The notes: generated by a model not told the origin, from the letters alone. A DNA stretch of 64,000 nucleotides from Actinoplanes sp040639655 (GCF_040639655.1 NZ_JBFAAI010000001.1:372001-436000), one strand, 5' to 3'; shown: positions 24,290 to 33,099, numbered from the stretch's first letter. Translations and numbers: made by a program.

Positions 24290-25183
24290 ATGACGACGAA
24301 ACGCGCCGTCAAGGCGGTGATCCCGGCGGCGGGACTCGCGACCCGATTCCTGCCGGCCACGAAGGCCGTGCCCAAGGAACTGCTGCCGGTTGTGGACCGG
24401 CCGGTTCTGGAGTACATCGTCGAGGAGGCCGCGGCTGCCGGCATCACCGACGTGCTGCTGGTCACCGGCCGCGGCAAGACCGCGATGGTGGACCACTTCG
24501 ACAGGCGTCCCGACGTGGAGGCCCGGCTCGAGAAGAAGGGCGACCACGCGCGTCTCGCCGCGGTCCGCCGATCCAGCGAACTCGCCGACATCTACACCGT
24601 GCGCCAGGGTGAGGCTCTCGGGCTCGGCCACGCCGTCGGCACGGCCGCCTCGCACGTCGGCGACAACGCGTTCGCCGTGCTGCTCGGCGACGAGTTCGTC
24701 GAGGAGGACAAGCCGCTGCTCCCGGCCATGCTCGACCTGCAGGCGCGGACCGGCGGCATCGTCCTGGCGTTCATGGAGGTCGCGCCGCAGGAGACCTCCC
24801 GCTACGGCATCGCCTCCATCCGGGAGAGCGACCTGGGCGAGGACATCGTCGAGGTCACCGGCCTGGTCGAGAAGCCGTCGCCCGAGGAGGCCCCGAGCAA
24901 CCTCGCGGTGCTCGGCCGGTACGTGCTGCCGGGCAAGATCTTCGACGTGATCGCCGACACCAAGCCGGGCAACGGCGGCGAGATCCAGCTGACCGACGCC
25001 ATGGCGACGATGCTCGCCGACGGTGTCCCGGTGCACGGCATCGTCTACCGCGGCCACCGGTACGACACCGGCATGCCGCTCGGTTATCTGCAGGCCGTCG
25101 TCCAGCTCGCGGTTCAGCGCGACGATCTGGGCGAGGAGTTCCTGAGCTGGCTCACCGAATTCGTCGGCGGCCGGAAGGGATGA
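24290..25183 (+). CDS. galU: UTP-glucose-1-phosphate uridylyltransferase
   Basis: The 297-residue protein begins with the nucleotidyltransferase signature AAGLATRFLPATKAVPKELL and has GQGEALGLGHAV-like and LLGDEF motifs (VRQGEALGLGHAV). It makes UDP-glucose for cell-wall glycans and trehalose. Its stop overlaps the glp start by 4 bp, so it heads the galU-glp-rimJ-glpR operon, the same order as Rv0993-Rv0996. Confidence 0.96.
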   Translation: MTTKRAVKAVIPAAGLATRFLPATKAVPKELLPVVDRPVLEYIVEEAAAAGITDVLLVTGRGKTAMVDHFDRRPDVEARLEKKGDHARLAAVRRSSELADIYTVRQGEALGLGHAVGTAASHVGDNAFAVLLGDEFVEEDKPLLPAMLDLQARTGGIVLAFMEVAPQETSRYGIASIRESDLGEDIVEVTGLVEKPSPEEAPSNLAVLGRYVLPGKIFDVIADTKPGNGGEIQLTDAMATMLADGVPVHGIVYRGHRYDTGMPLGYLQAVVQLAVQRDDLGEEFLSWLTEFVGGRKG

Positions 25184-26493
25184 CCGCCACGGCCGATCGC
25201 GAGGCGGCCGCTTCCAACGAGCTGATGCCTCTCGCCGAGTACCTGGGCAGCGTGCTGCGCAGGCTTCGCGCGCTGCCTCCGCTCGACCTCGACCTCACCC
25301 AGGCGCACGGGAACGTGCTCGCGGCCGACGTGGTCGCGCCGCACCCGTTCCCGGCGTTCGACCAGGCCGCGATCGACGGGTACGCGGCCCGATGGGAAGA
25401 CCTGGCCGGTGCCGGGCGCATCGGGTCGCACCCGTCGTTCGGGCAGTTCGAGAACACCGCCCGCACGATCCGGCTGAACGTGGTCGGCGACATGGGGGCG
25501 GCCCACTGGCGGCCGGTCCGGCTCACCCCGGGCACCTGTTTCTCGGTGGCCGCCGGGGCGCCCCTGCCGATCGGTGCCGACGTGGTCGTCCCGATCCACT
25601 GGACCGATCAGGGCATGGCCGCCGTGGAGATCCTGCACGCGCCGAAACGGGGTTCCGGCGTCCGGCGGGCCGGTGAGGAGATCGCCGTCGGGCAGCTCCT
25701 CGCCGCCGCCGGGTCGTACGTGACCCCGCCCATGGTGGCCGTCTTCGCCGCCGCCGGTATCGGGCACGTCATGGTCCGGCCAAGCCCGCGGGTCGTGGTC
25801 GTCGCCACCGGGGACGAACTCGTCGACGTGGGCCGGCCCAGCCAGCCCGGTCAGGTCGTCGACGCGAACTCGCACGCTCTCACGGCCGCCGCCGTGGAGG
25901 CGGGCGCGATGGCGTACCGGATCGGCATCTGCGACGACGACCCGGAAGGCCTGCGTGGCCTGCTCGAGGACCAGACGCTGCGCGCCGACCTGATCATCAC
26001 GACCGGCGGCACCGGCACCGGCCCCGGCGACATGCTGCGCCGGGTGCTGTCGCGTCCCGGTCCCGGCCGGGGCACCGTCGAGTTCACCGACGTGGCCCTC
26101 TGCCCGGGCACCTCCCTGGGGTTCGGCACGGTCGGCGGCGAGGAGGTCCCGGTGGTGTGCCTGCCGGGTGAACCGGGCGCCGCGCTGATCGGCTTCGAGG
26201 TGCTGGCCCGGCCGGTGATCCAGCTGCTCGCCGGAGCGGAACCGGTGTTCCGGCCCGGGATCAAGGCGCATCTGCTGGAGACCGTCTCGTCGCCCGGCGG
26301 GCTGCGCGAGTTCCGGCCGGCGTACGTCGCGGAGCGGCGCGGTGGCGGCTACACGGTGCAGCCGCTCGCCGGTGGGCCGTACACTCTCTCCGGTCTGGCC
26401 GAGGCCAACGGCCTGCTGGTGCTCGGCGAACGGGTCACCACAGCGGCCGCGGGCTCGACCGTCGACGTTCTGCTGCTCGACCGGAGGCGATGA
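25180..26493 (+). CDS. glp: Gephyrin/MoeA-like molybdotransferase Glp
   Basis: The 437-residue protein covers all MoeA domains. The N-terminus has FPAFDQAAIDGYAARW, the central MoCF domain has VVVVATGDELVDVG and ITTGGTGTGPGDM, and a C-terminal beta-barrel starts near residue 350. MoeA inserts molybdate into molybdopterin. In Corynebacterium, the galU-linked copy (Glp) binds FtsZ and the membrane protein GlpR to guide division. The presence of glpR two genes downstream supports the Glp assignment here. It is translationally coupled to galU and rimJ. Confidence 0.9.
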   Translation: MTATADREAAASNELMPLAEYLGSVLRRLRALPPLDLDLTQAHGNVLAADVVAPHPFPAFDQAAIDGYAARWEDLAGAGRIGSHPSFGQFENTARTIRLNVVGDMGAAHWRPVRLTPGTCFSVAAGAPLPIGADVVVPIHWTDQGMAAVEILHAPKRGSGVRRAGEEIAVGQLLAAAGSYVTPPMVAVFAAAGIGHVMVRPSPRVVVVATGDELVDVGRPSQPGQVVDANSHALTAAAVEAGAMAYRIGICDDDPEGLRGLLEDQTLRADLIITTGGTGTGPGDMLRRVLSRPGPGRGTVEFTDVALCPGTSLGFGTVGGEEVPVVCLPGEPGAALIGFEVLARPVIQLLAGAEPVFRPGIKAHLLETVSSPGGLREFRPAYVAERRGGGYTVQPLAGGPYTLSGLAEANGLLVLGERVTTAAAGSTVDVLLLDRRR

Positions 26494-27132
26494 ATGCTGG
26501 GGGCCACCACGCCCGGATGGCCCGCTGTTCTGGCGGACGGGGCGGTGCTGCTCCGGCCGTACAAACGCGGTGACGCCCGCGCCTGGTCCGAGGTCCGGGT
26601 CGCCAATCAGGCCTGGCTCGCCCCCTGGGAAGCCGCACCGCCCGGGCCGTGGGCCGAGATGAACTCGCCGCGCGCCTTCGGTTACGTCTACCGCGACATG
26701 CGCCGTGCCGCCCGCAACGGCGACAGCATGCCGTTCGCGGTCTGCCTCGTCGAGGACGGCCGGGAACGGCTCGTCGGCCACGTCAACCTGGGGAATATCG
26801 TGCGGCGGGCGTTCGCGTCGGCGTACGCCGGCTACTGGGTCGATCATCGGGTGGCCGGCCGGGGCGTCATCCCGACCGCGCTCGCTCTCGCCGTCGACCA
26901 TGCCTTCGGACCCGGCGGACTGCACCGCATCGAGGTCAACATCCGGCCCGAGAACGGGCCGAGCCGCCGCGTCGTCGAGAAGCTCGGTTTTCGCGAGGAG
27001 GCGTACCACGAGCGCTACATGCATATCGACGGTGGTTGGCGCGATCACCTCGGTTACGCCATGACCAGCGAGGAGGTCGCCGCCGAGGGCGGCCTGCTGG
27101 CACGCTGGCGCCGGGTACGCACGTCGAACTGA
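26494..27132 (+). CDS. GNAT N-acetyltransferase, RimJ-like
   Basis: The 212-residue protein is a RimJ/RimL-type GNAT, with the acetyl-CoA region YWVDHRVAGRGVIPTAL and the family's IEVNIRPENGPSRRVVEKLGF. Such enzymes acetylate protein N-termini, though the target here is unknown. The ATG follows the glp TGA directly, with GGAGG just upstream. Its place between glp and glpR is conserved in mycobacteria. Confidence 0.9.
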   Translation: MLGATTPGWPAVLADGAVLLRPYKRGDARAWSEVRVANQAWLAPWEAAPPGPWAEMNSPRAFGYVYRDMRRAARNGDSMPFAVCLVEDGRERLVGHVNLGNIVRRAFASAYAGYWVDHRVAGRGVIPTALALAVDHAFGPGGLHRIEVNIRPENGPSRRVVEKLGFREEAYHERYMHIDGGWRDHLGYAMTSEEVAAEGGLLARWRRVRTSN

Positions 27133-27250
27133 TCTTGAACGTCGGAACGCTACCGGCGCGGCGCGCGAGATATCACCGCTACCGCCCGTAACCTCGCATT
27201 CGTCGTGTCATTTCACGTGTCATTCGTCGTGGCGGATCGGAGAGGTCACG

Positions 27251-28000
27251 GTGCCGACCTCGGTGCTCCTCGCCGTCCTCGCCGCGGCGGGTCTGCTCGC
27301 CCTCGCCCCGGCGCTCGTCCGCCGGTACGACGCCACCGAGCGCCTCGCCGCGGAGCGGGCGTCGTCGACGGCGCGGGTGCTTCAGCGCCGGCGCCGGATC
27401 CGCACCGTGCCCGGACGCCGACCGATCAACCCCGCGCGCCAGGTCACGGTTACGGTTCCGTCCCCAACGGGTGATTCTGCCCCGCCCGAACGCCGGCTCC
27501 GCCTGGTCACCGGCAAACGCCCGCCACGGCGTGCCCCGGAACGCCGCGGCACCCCGGCCGTCGTCCGCCGCCGCCGCGTCTTCGCCGCGCTCGTCCTGCT
27601 CAACGCCATCGAACTGGTCGGTGTCGTAGCGGTCGGGCCCGGCTTCTGGATCAGCTTCGCGGTCACCGGCAGCCTGCTGGGGCTCTATCTCGTCCACCTG
27701 CGCAACCGCGCCATCACCGACCGGCGCCGCCGTCGCGTCCAGGCCCGCGAGGCCGCCTGGCTCGCCGCCCGCCAGGCCGAGGTCCGCCGCGAACAGGCCA
27801 GGCGTGCCGCTGCCCGCCGCGAGGCCCAGCGACGGCTCGCCGCCCAGCGCGAAGCCGTCCGGCGTGCGGCGATGGGCCTCGACCGGGAACCGTCCGACCT
27901 TCCGGTCGCCGCCAACGGCGGCTCGGTCTCCTATCGTCGGCGGGGCGGTCTGCGAGGTCGTGCCTACGAGGCGGGCGGGCGTCACCACAACGCTTCCTGA
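27251..28000 (+). CDS. glpR: Glp receptor GlpR / SepX-like division membrane protein
   Basis: The 249-residue protein has an N-terminal hydrophobic helix (3-20), a basic cytosolic linker and two further helices (about 110-146). A long, Arg/Ala-rich coiled-coil segment (about 150-215, QARRAAARREAQRRLAAQRE) and a short basic tail follow. This matches GlpR of Corynebacterium and SepX of Streptomyces, membrane partners of Glp at the septum. It is the last gene of the galU operon. GTG start with GAGAGG 5 nt upstream. Confidence 0.82.
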   Translation: MPTSVLLAVLAAAGLLALAPALVRRYDATERLAAERASSTARVLQRRRRIRTVPGRRPINPARQVTVTVPSPTGDSAPPERRLRLVTGKRPPRRAPERRGTPAVVRRRRVFAALVLLNAIELVGVVAVGPGFWISFAVTGSLLGLYLVHLRNRAITDRRRRRVQAREAAWLAARQAEVRREQARRAAARREAQRRLAAQREAVRRAAMGLDREPSDLPVAANGGSVSYRRRGGLRGRAYEAGGRHHNAS

Positions 28001-28218
28001 TTCTTCTTTTGTACGGAAGGAAGCGCCGGCAGACGCATCGGAGCCGTCCCGTGGCTCCGCCGGAACGAGTGCGGAACTCACGGCGGCCAGGCCGCCATCC
28101 GGGCTGTTGCCCTCCCGCACGACTGTGGGCGTTCTTGAGGAGGGGTGGTTCGCGGGGTCTCTGGGAGACCTGTTAGCCTTTCAACGGTTCCACGGTGGCG
28201 AAGCCACCCGACAACCAG

Positions 28219-28292
28219 GGGGCTGTGGCGCAGTCTGGTAGCGCACCTCGTTCGCATCGAGGGGGTCTGGGGTTCAAATCCCCACAGCTCCA
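28219..28292 (+). tRNA. tRNA-Ala (anticodon CGC)
   Basis: A 74-nt cloverleaf: acceptor GGGGCTG / CAGCTCC (one G-U pair), anticodon stem CCTCG / CGAGG with loop TTCGCAT giving anticodon CGC, and T arm GGGGTTCAAATCCCC. The discriminator is A and the CCA is not encoded. A strong terminator follows. No integrase or direct repeat of its 3' end is visible nearby. Confidence 0.97.
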
Positions 28293-28300
28293 CCTCTTGA

Positions 28301-28329
28301 ACGCCTGGACTTCGGTCCAGGCGTTTTTT
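28301..28329 (+). terminator. Rho-independent terminator of tRNA-Ala
   Basis: A perfect 10-bp stem (ACGCCTGGAC / GTCCAGGCGT) with a short loop is followed by TTTTT, just downstream of the tRNA. Confidence 0.93.
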
Positions 28330-28695
28330 GTGTCCGAGGAGCTGGCCGCCTGGAACGCGCGGTGGACTGGCCGAATGCTCCAGAACGGCGGCAGGTGTTG
28401 CTCCGGGCCGTGGAGCGCGGTTTGCCACTCATTCCTGAGGGGACGACGGCACGGTAAAGGTGGATCGCCGTTCCGGGCGGGCTGGGAACGGAGCAGGCCA
28501 CGGTCTCGCCGTCGGCGATTTTCGCCGGTGGGCTCCAAGCCGGGCGGCGTTGCGAACCGTCGGCCCGTGAGGTGCAGGGCTGCTGCGGTTGCTGGTCGGA
28601 TGGCAAGATCATGCCCCATGATCGATGCCGACTCATCTGACACGCATCGCGTGGTGGGACCCCGTGAGTGATCCGGATTCCCTGAAGGCTTGTCC

Positions 28696-29799
28696 GTGAG
28701 GGCGGTCATCGTCGCGGCGGCGGTCGCGTTCATCATCTCGCTGTTCGGCACGCCGGTGGCGATCCGGGTCTTCACCGCGCTCAAGGCGGGACAGCCGATC
28801 CGTTCTCTCGGTCTCGCCTCGAACGAGGGCAAGAAGGGCACCCCCGCCATGGGTGGTGTCGTGTTCATCGTGGCGACCCTCGTCGCCTACGTCGCCGGGC
28901 ATGTGGCGCTGACCACGCTGCCCGAGCGGCAGATCGCGCAGGAGAAGCCGACCATGACGGCCCTCGTCCTGCTCGGCCTGTTGGTCTTCTGCGGCGCGGT
29001 CGGCTTCATCGACGACTTTCTCAAGGTCCGCAAGCGCAACTCCGACGGCCTGTCCGCCAAAGGCAAACTGCTCGGCCAGGCGATCGTCGGCACCGGGTTC
29101 GGCATCGCCGCCCTCTACATGGCGAGCACCAACGGTGAGACCGTGGCCAGCGAGAACATCTCGTTCATCCGTGACATCAGCTGGCTGAACGTCGGCAAGG
29201 TGGGTTCGGTGATCGTGTTCGTCTTCGTCATCACGGCGATGTCGAACGGCGTGAACCTCACCGATGGCCTCGATGGCCTGGCCACCGGCGCGTCGACCCT
29301 GGTGCTGGGTGCGTACGCGCTGATCGGGTACTGGCAGTATCGGCACTGGTGCGCCGACGAGACGTACGCCCGCGCGAACGATTACTGCTATGAGGTCCGT
29401 GATCCTCTGGAGATCGCCATGATCGCGGCGGCGGCGGCCGGCGCCTGCGTGGGCTTCCTGTGGTGGAACACGTCGCCGGCGCGGATCTTCATGGGCGACG
29501 TGGGCTCGCTGGGACTCGGCGCCCTGATCGGCGGGCTCGCGGTGGCGACGCGCACCACGCTGCTCTCGATCCTGATCGGCGGTCTGTTCTTCATCATCAC
29601 GGTCACCTGGGTGATCCAGATCGTCTCGTTCCAGACCACCGGCAGGCGTGTCTTCCGGATGGTGCCGCTGCACCACCACTTCGAGCTGGCCGGGTGGAGC
29701 GAGGTCAACATCGTGGTCAGGTTCTGGACCGTGGCCGGGGTCTGCGTGGCGGCTGGTCTGGGCCTGTTCTACTCAGACTTCCTGGCGGCCGTCGGATAG
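28696..29799 (+). CDS. mraY: Phospho-N-acetylmuramoyl-pentapeptide transferase (MraY)
   Basis: The 367-residue protein has about ten membrane helices and intact MraY motifs: GTPAMGG, the metal-binding FIDDFLKVRKRNSDGLSAKG, NLTDGLDGLATG and the C-terminal HHHFELAGWSE. It transfers phospho-MurNAc-pentapeptide to undecaprenyl phosphate to make lipid I. The usual neighbours (murF, murD, ftsW, murG) are absent, so it is outside the division/cell-wall cluster and may be a second copy. GTG start at 28696 has GAAGG 7 nt upstream. About 360 bp upstream (28330-28695) hold no supported gene. Confidence 0.93.
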   Translation: MRAVIVAAAVAFIISLFGTPVAIRVFTALKAGQPIRSLGLASNEGKKGTPAMGGVVFIVATLVAYVAGHVALTTLPERQIAQEKPTMTALVLLGLLVFCGAVGFIDDFLKVRKRNSDGLSAKGKLLGQAIVGTGFGIAALYMASTNGETVASENISFIRDISWLNVGKVGSVIVFVFVITAMSNGVNLTDGLDGLATGASTLVLGAYALIGYWQYRHWCADETYARANDYCYEVRDPLEIAMIAAAAAGACVGFLWWNTSPARIFMGDVGSLGLGALIGGLAVATRTTLLSILIGGLFFIITVTWVIQIVSFQTTGRRVFRMVPLHHHFELAGWSEVNIVVRFWTVAGVCVAAGLGLFYSDFLAAVG

Positions 29800-29939
29800 G
29801 GCCACGCGATCCGCTGCACCAGGCTCAAGCCGGTGATCTGCACGGGAGTCTGCTGATCAACCGGTTGCTCGTTCCGCCGTGGCGGGAGAATGAGCACGGG
29901 ATAAAAGAATGCGAAGGCAATAAAGGTGGAACGCCGAAA

Positions 29940-29967
29940 GGCGGCCCGCTGAACCAGTCGGGCCGCC
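29940..29967 (-). terminator. Terminator of the cold-shock protein gene
   Basis: A perfect 9-bp stem (GGCGGCCCG / CGGGCCGCC) with a 10-nt loop lies 18 nt after the stop codon at 29985. On the minus strand it is followed by TTTCGG. Confidence 0.75.
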
Positions 29968-29984
29968 GTTCGAAGAATGTGAAA

Positions 29985-30188
29985 TCAGATGCCGCGGATG
30001 TTCTCCGCCTGCAGGCCCTTCTGGCCCTGGGTGATGTCGAACTCCACCCGCTGGTTCTCCTCAAGGCTGCGGAATCCGCTCGCCGAGATCGCGGAGAAGT
30101 GGGCGAACACGTCGGCGCCGCCACCGTCCTGAGCGATGAAGCCGAAGCCCTTGTCCCCGTTGAACCACTTCACGGTACCTGTAGTCAT
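29985..30188 (-). CDS. Cold-shock domain protein
   Basis: The 67-residue protein is a single cold-shock domain with RNP1 KGFGFI and RNP2 DVFAHF. It binds single-stranded nucleic acids and acts as an RNA chaperone. A strong AAGGAG lies 5 nt before the ATG at 30188. The long leader region contains a terminator-like hairpin (30280-30316), suggesting post-initiation control as in other csp genes. Confidence 0.97.
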   Translation of the reverse strand: MTTGTVKWFNGDKGFGFIAQDGGGADVFAHFSAISASGFRSLEENQRVEFDITQGQKGLQAENIRGI

Positions 30189-30279
30189 GTCTGCTCCTTC
30201 GCAGGCTGTTGGAGGCCGCACTGTGCGGACTCACACGCCGCCGCGTTGATCACCAGCGCCGGAACCGACACACAGAACG

Positions 30280-30316
30280 AAAAAGCGCCTTGACGGGTTA
30301 GATACCCATCAGGCGC
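30280..30316 (-). terminator. Terminator-like hairpin in the upstream region of csp
   Basis: Arms GCGCC and GGCGC, with internal TGA/TCA and GGGT/ACCC pairs (one bulge, one mismatch), are followed on the minus strand by TTTTT. It lies about 90 nt before the csp start codon. It could be an attenuator in the csp leader or end a short upstream transcript. Confidence 0.5.
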
Positions 30317-30437
30317 CGAAAACGTCTACGGAAATCAAAACTGCAACTGGAAAACCGTACCACAGAAATTGTGTTCGAGCCTGCCGGATCTCGCACGGAT
30401 CACCGAAGTCACCTGGCCGGTGCGTGAGGATGGGCCG

Positions 30438-32084
30438 ATGGATGTCGAGTCGGTTCTGATTCTTGTCCTGGTTACCGTCGCGGTTGTCGGTCTGGTGCGG
30501 TGGTTCGCCGGCCGGACCGGGCTTCCCGCCGCCGCGCTGCTGCCGATCGTCGGTGTGGGATATGCCCTCCTGCCGGTTCCGGGTATCACGCTCGACCCGG
30601 ACATCATCCTGACCCTGATTCTGCCGCCGCTGCTGTACAGCGCCGCCCTGGACTCGTCGATGCTCGCGATCCGCCGCAATCTGCGTACGGTGGTGAGCCT
30701 GTCCGTGGTCCTGGTTCTGCTCACGGCGCTGCTGATCGGGTTGGGCTTCGCGTGGTTCGTCACCGGGGCGACCCTGGCCGCCGGGATCGCGGTAGGGGCG
30801 GCCGTCGCACCACCGGATCCGGTCGCGGCGCTGGCTGTCGGGCACCGTGTGGGACTGCCGCCGAGGATCATCACTCTGATCCAGGGTGAGGGACTTCTCA
30901 ACGACGCCACCGCGCTCACCATCCTGAGCGTCGCGGTCGCGGCGGCCACGGGCGGCGACTTCTCGCCGCTGTCGGCGGCCGGTCAGTTCCTCGTCGCTGC
31001 CGTGGGTGGTGTCGCCGTGGGTGTGCTCGTCGCTTTCGTCGTCCGCCTGTTGTCCCGGCCGCTCGCCGGCGATCCGTTGCTGGCCAATGCCGTTTCGCTT
31101 GCCACACCGTTCGCCGCCTACCTTCTCGGGGAGCGGCTGCACGTGTCCGGCGTACTGGCGGTGGTCGTCGTCGGGTTGATCGTCGGGCACCACACACCGC
31201 GATCGGCCTCGGGCGCCGGCCGTCTGCAGACGAGCGCGGTATGGCGGCTGGTCGACTTCCTGCTCGAGGGTTTCGTGTTCCTGCTGATCGGCCAGCAGTT
31301 GCCGCAGGTGATCGAAGGTCTGGCGGGGTACGACACCACCACTGTCGTCGTCGCGGTCGCGATCACCGTGGGCGTCGTCCTGGTGCTGCGGCCGCTGTGG
31401 CTCCTGCTGACCCTGGTCCTGCCCGGTGTGCTGCAGACCTGGTGGCGAAGAGGCCCGGCCGGTGAGCGTGGGCCGGCATGGTTGACGGGCCGGGAGGTCA
31501 TTGCTCTGAGCTGGTCCGGCACGCGCGGCGTGATCAGTCTGGCGGCGATCTTCACCCTGCCGCTGGTGACCCGGAGCGGGGATCCGTTCCCCGCTCGCGA
31601 CCTGCTCCTCTTCTGCACCTTCGTGGTGGTTCTCGTCACCCTGGTCGGACAGGGCCTGACGTTCGCACCGATCATCGGCGTGCTCGGGCTGCACGCCGAC
31701 GACAACGACCGGGCGCGGCTCCGTAACGAGGCCCGCTCGGCATCCGTCGAGGCCGCGCTCGCCGCGCTCGACGAACTGGAGGAGCAGGGACACGACGACA
31801 TCAGTGCCCAGACGATCGAGACGACCCGTGAGCAGCTACGGGCCCGGCTTAACCGGTACCGCGAGCGGCTCCTGCTGTTGCGCGACCACTACTCGGCCGA
31901 CCCGCCGATCTCACCGCTGTACGAGTCCGCGCTGCATGTTCGCCGGGTGACCATCGACGCCCAGCGGGACGAGTTGCTGCGGTGGCGTGATGCCGGACGG
32001 CTGCCCGACGAGGGTCTGCGCATCCTGGAACGCGAGCTGGATCATGAGGAGCGGTTGCTGCCGGACCGTCCCACCCGCCGGTGA
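30438..32084 (+). CDS. Na+/H+ antiporter (CPA1 family)
   Basis: The 548-residue protein has about twelve membrane helices and the CPA1 core motif GEGLLNDATALTIL (Asn-Asp pair for cation/proton exchange). A cytosolic helical C-terminus of about 130 residues contains RLRNEARSASVEAALAALDEL. It exports Na+ or K+ for protons at the plasma membrane. ATG at 30438 has GAGGA 7 nt upstream. Divergent from csp; no operon partners. Confidence 0.93.
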   Translation: MDVESVLILVLVTVAVVGLVRWFAGRTGLPAAALLPIVGVGYALLPVPGITLDPDIILTLILPPLLYSAALDSSMLAIRRNLRTVVSLSVVLVLLTALLIGLGFAWFVTGATLAAGIAVGAAVAPPDPVAALAVGHRVGLPPRIITLIQGEGLLNDATALTILSVAVAAATGGDFSPLSAAGQFLVAAVGGVAVGVLVAFVVRLLSRPLAGDPLLANAVSLATPFAAYLLGERLHVSGVLAVVVVGLIVGHHTPRSASGAGRLQTSAVWRLVDFLLEGFVFLLIGQQLPQVIEGLAGYDTTTVVVAVAITVGVVLVLRPLWLLLTLVLPGVLQTWWRRGPAGERGPAWLTGREVIALSWSGTRGVISLAAIFTLPLVTRSGDPFPARDLLLFCTFVVVLVTLVGQGLTFAPIIGVLGLHADDNDRARLRNEARSASVEAALAALDELEEQGHDDISAQTIETTREQLRARLNRYRERLLLLRDHYSADPPISPLYESALHVRRVTIDAQRDELLRWRDAGRLPDEGLRILERELDHEERLLPDRPTRR

Positions 32085-32115
32085 GCGCATCCGCGACGGG
32101 CGGCTGCCGGATCCG

Positions 32116-32571
32116 CTAGCCGAGTTCGCGGACCGCGACGGTCTCGCCGTCGGCGATCTCGCCGGTGGGACGGAAGCCGAGCCGGGCGTAGAACGGGGCC
32201 GGGCCGCCCTCGCGGGCGTGATAGGTGACGTACGCCTCCGTGCCGCCCCGGGCGCGGATCTCGGCGCAGACCGCTTCGACGGCGAAGGTCCCGTATCCGC
32301 GGCCCTGCTGTCCGGCGGCGATGTTGAGGCGCCAGAGGCCGGAGCGCCGGTCGGTGTCGTCCGGGTCGGTCCACGGGATGTCGAGGAACGCCATCACGAA
32401 GCCGACGAGCTGGTCGCCGTCGTAGATGACGCGGGGCCAGGCCTGTTCACCGTAGACGTACGCCTCGGCGAGGGATTTGACGACGGGCGCAACGAGGTCG
32501 GCCTGGTCGGGGCGGACCGAGAGTTCCAGCGCCGCCTCGTAGTTACGGGGGTCGATCGCGCGCAGTTCCAT
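32116..32571 (-). CDS. GNAT family N-acetyltransferase
   Basis: The 151-residue protein has the acetyl-CoA loop GQQGRGYGTFAVEA and the C-terminal PFYARLGFRPTGE. It lies 10 nt after the DUF2199 gene, so the two are probably co-transcribed. The start is uncertain: a GTG at 32580 would add three residues, and neither start has a ribosome-binding site. Substrate unknown. Confidence 0.87.
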   Translation of the reverse strand: MELRAIDPRNYEAALELSVRPDQADLVAPVVKSLAEAYVYGEQAWPRVIYDGDQLVGFVMAFLDIPWTDPDDTDRRSGLWRLNIAAGQQGRGYGTFAVEAVCAEIRARGGTEAYVTYHAREGGPAPFYARLGFRPTGEIADGETVAVRELG

Positions 32572-32581
32572 GGAACGCACG

Positions 32582-33085
32582 TCAGCGGTGCAGGTGGAAG
32601 GAGGCGATCTCCTCGACCCGGGTACGGGTGATGCCGGCGAGCTGTTCCACGGCGAGCGGATGCCCGGTCGGTTCGAGTTCGATGTACGGCAGCTGCCCGA
32701 CGGCCCTGGTGTGCACGTTGGTCCGCAGGTTGAGCGTCGACGGTTCGTACCCGGCGATGATGTTGGAAAGCCAGCCGAAATAGGGCGGCTCGTTCTCGCG
32801 GCCGGGCTGTTCCCACACGTCGACGGCCCGGGTGAAGCTGGGCCGGCTCAGGGAGACCCACATGCTGTAGGTGAAGATGTCCCCCGTGTCCCACACCGGC
32901 AGTTCGATCAGGCCGCGGATGAAGAACTGCTCCCCGGCGATCACGCAGAGGTCCCCGTCGAGCAGGCAACCTTCCTGATCTGCCATCTCCGGCCGCCAGT
33001 ATTCGGGGGCCGGTGCGGCAAAGCTGAGCGGCGGGCCGTCGTGGGTGGCGCCGCACGTTCCGCAGGCGAACTGCTCGGTGCTCAT
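32582..33085 (-). CDS. DUF2199 domain protein
   Basis: The 167-residue protein has an N-terminal CGTCGATHDGPPLSFAAPAPEYW, the mark of DUF2199 with a CxxC knuckle, and the later FIRGLIELPVWD. Function unknown. The ATG at 33085 is 8 nt from a TATGCT -10 element, so its mRNA is probably leaderless and includes the GNAT gene. Confidence 0.87.
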   Translation of the reverse strand: MSTEQFACGTCGATHDGPPLSFAAPAPEYWRPEMADQEGCLLDGDLCVIAGEQFFIRGLIELPVWDTGDIFTYSMWVSLSRPSFTRAVDVWEQPGRENEPPYFGWLSNIIAGYEPSTLNLRTNVHTRAVGQLPYIELEPTGHPLAVEQLAGITRTRVEEIASFHLHR

Positions 33086-33093
33086 GGGCGCGA

Positions 33094-33099
33094 AGCATA
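33094..33099 (-). promoter_or_regulatory. -10 element of the DUF2199-GNAT transcript
   Basis: TATGCT on the minus strand ends 8 nt before the ATG at 33085. No ribosome-binding site is present. Confidence 0.45.

Noticed and set aside
25114..27048. Minus-strand open frame of 644 codons opposite glp and rimJ
   Set aside because: It is antisense to two conserved genes, with repetitive polar composition and no start context.
28219..28292. Integration site for a mobile element at tRNA-Ala
   Set aside because: No integrase and no repeat of the tRNA 3' end was seen downstream.
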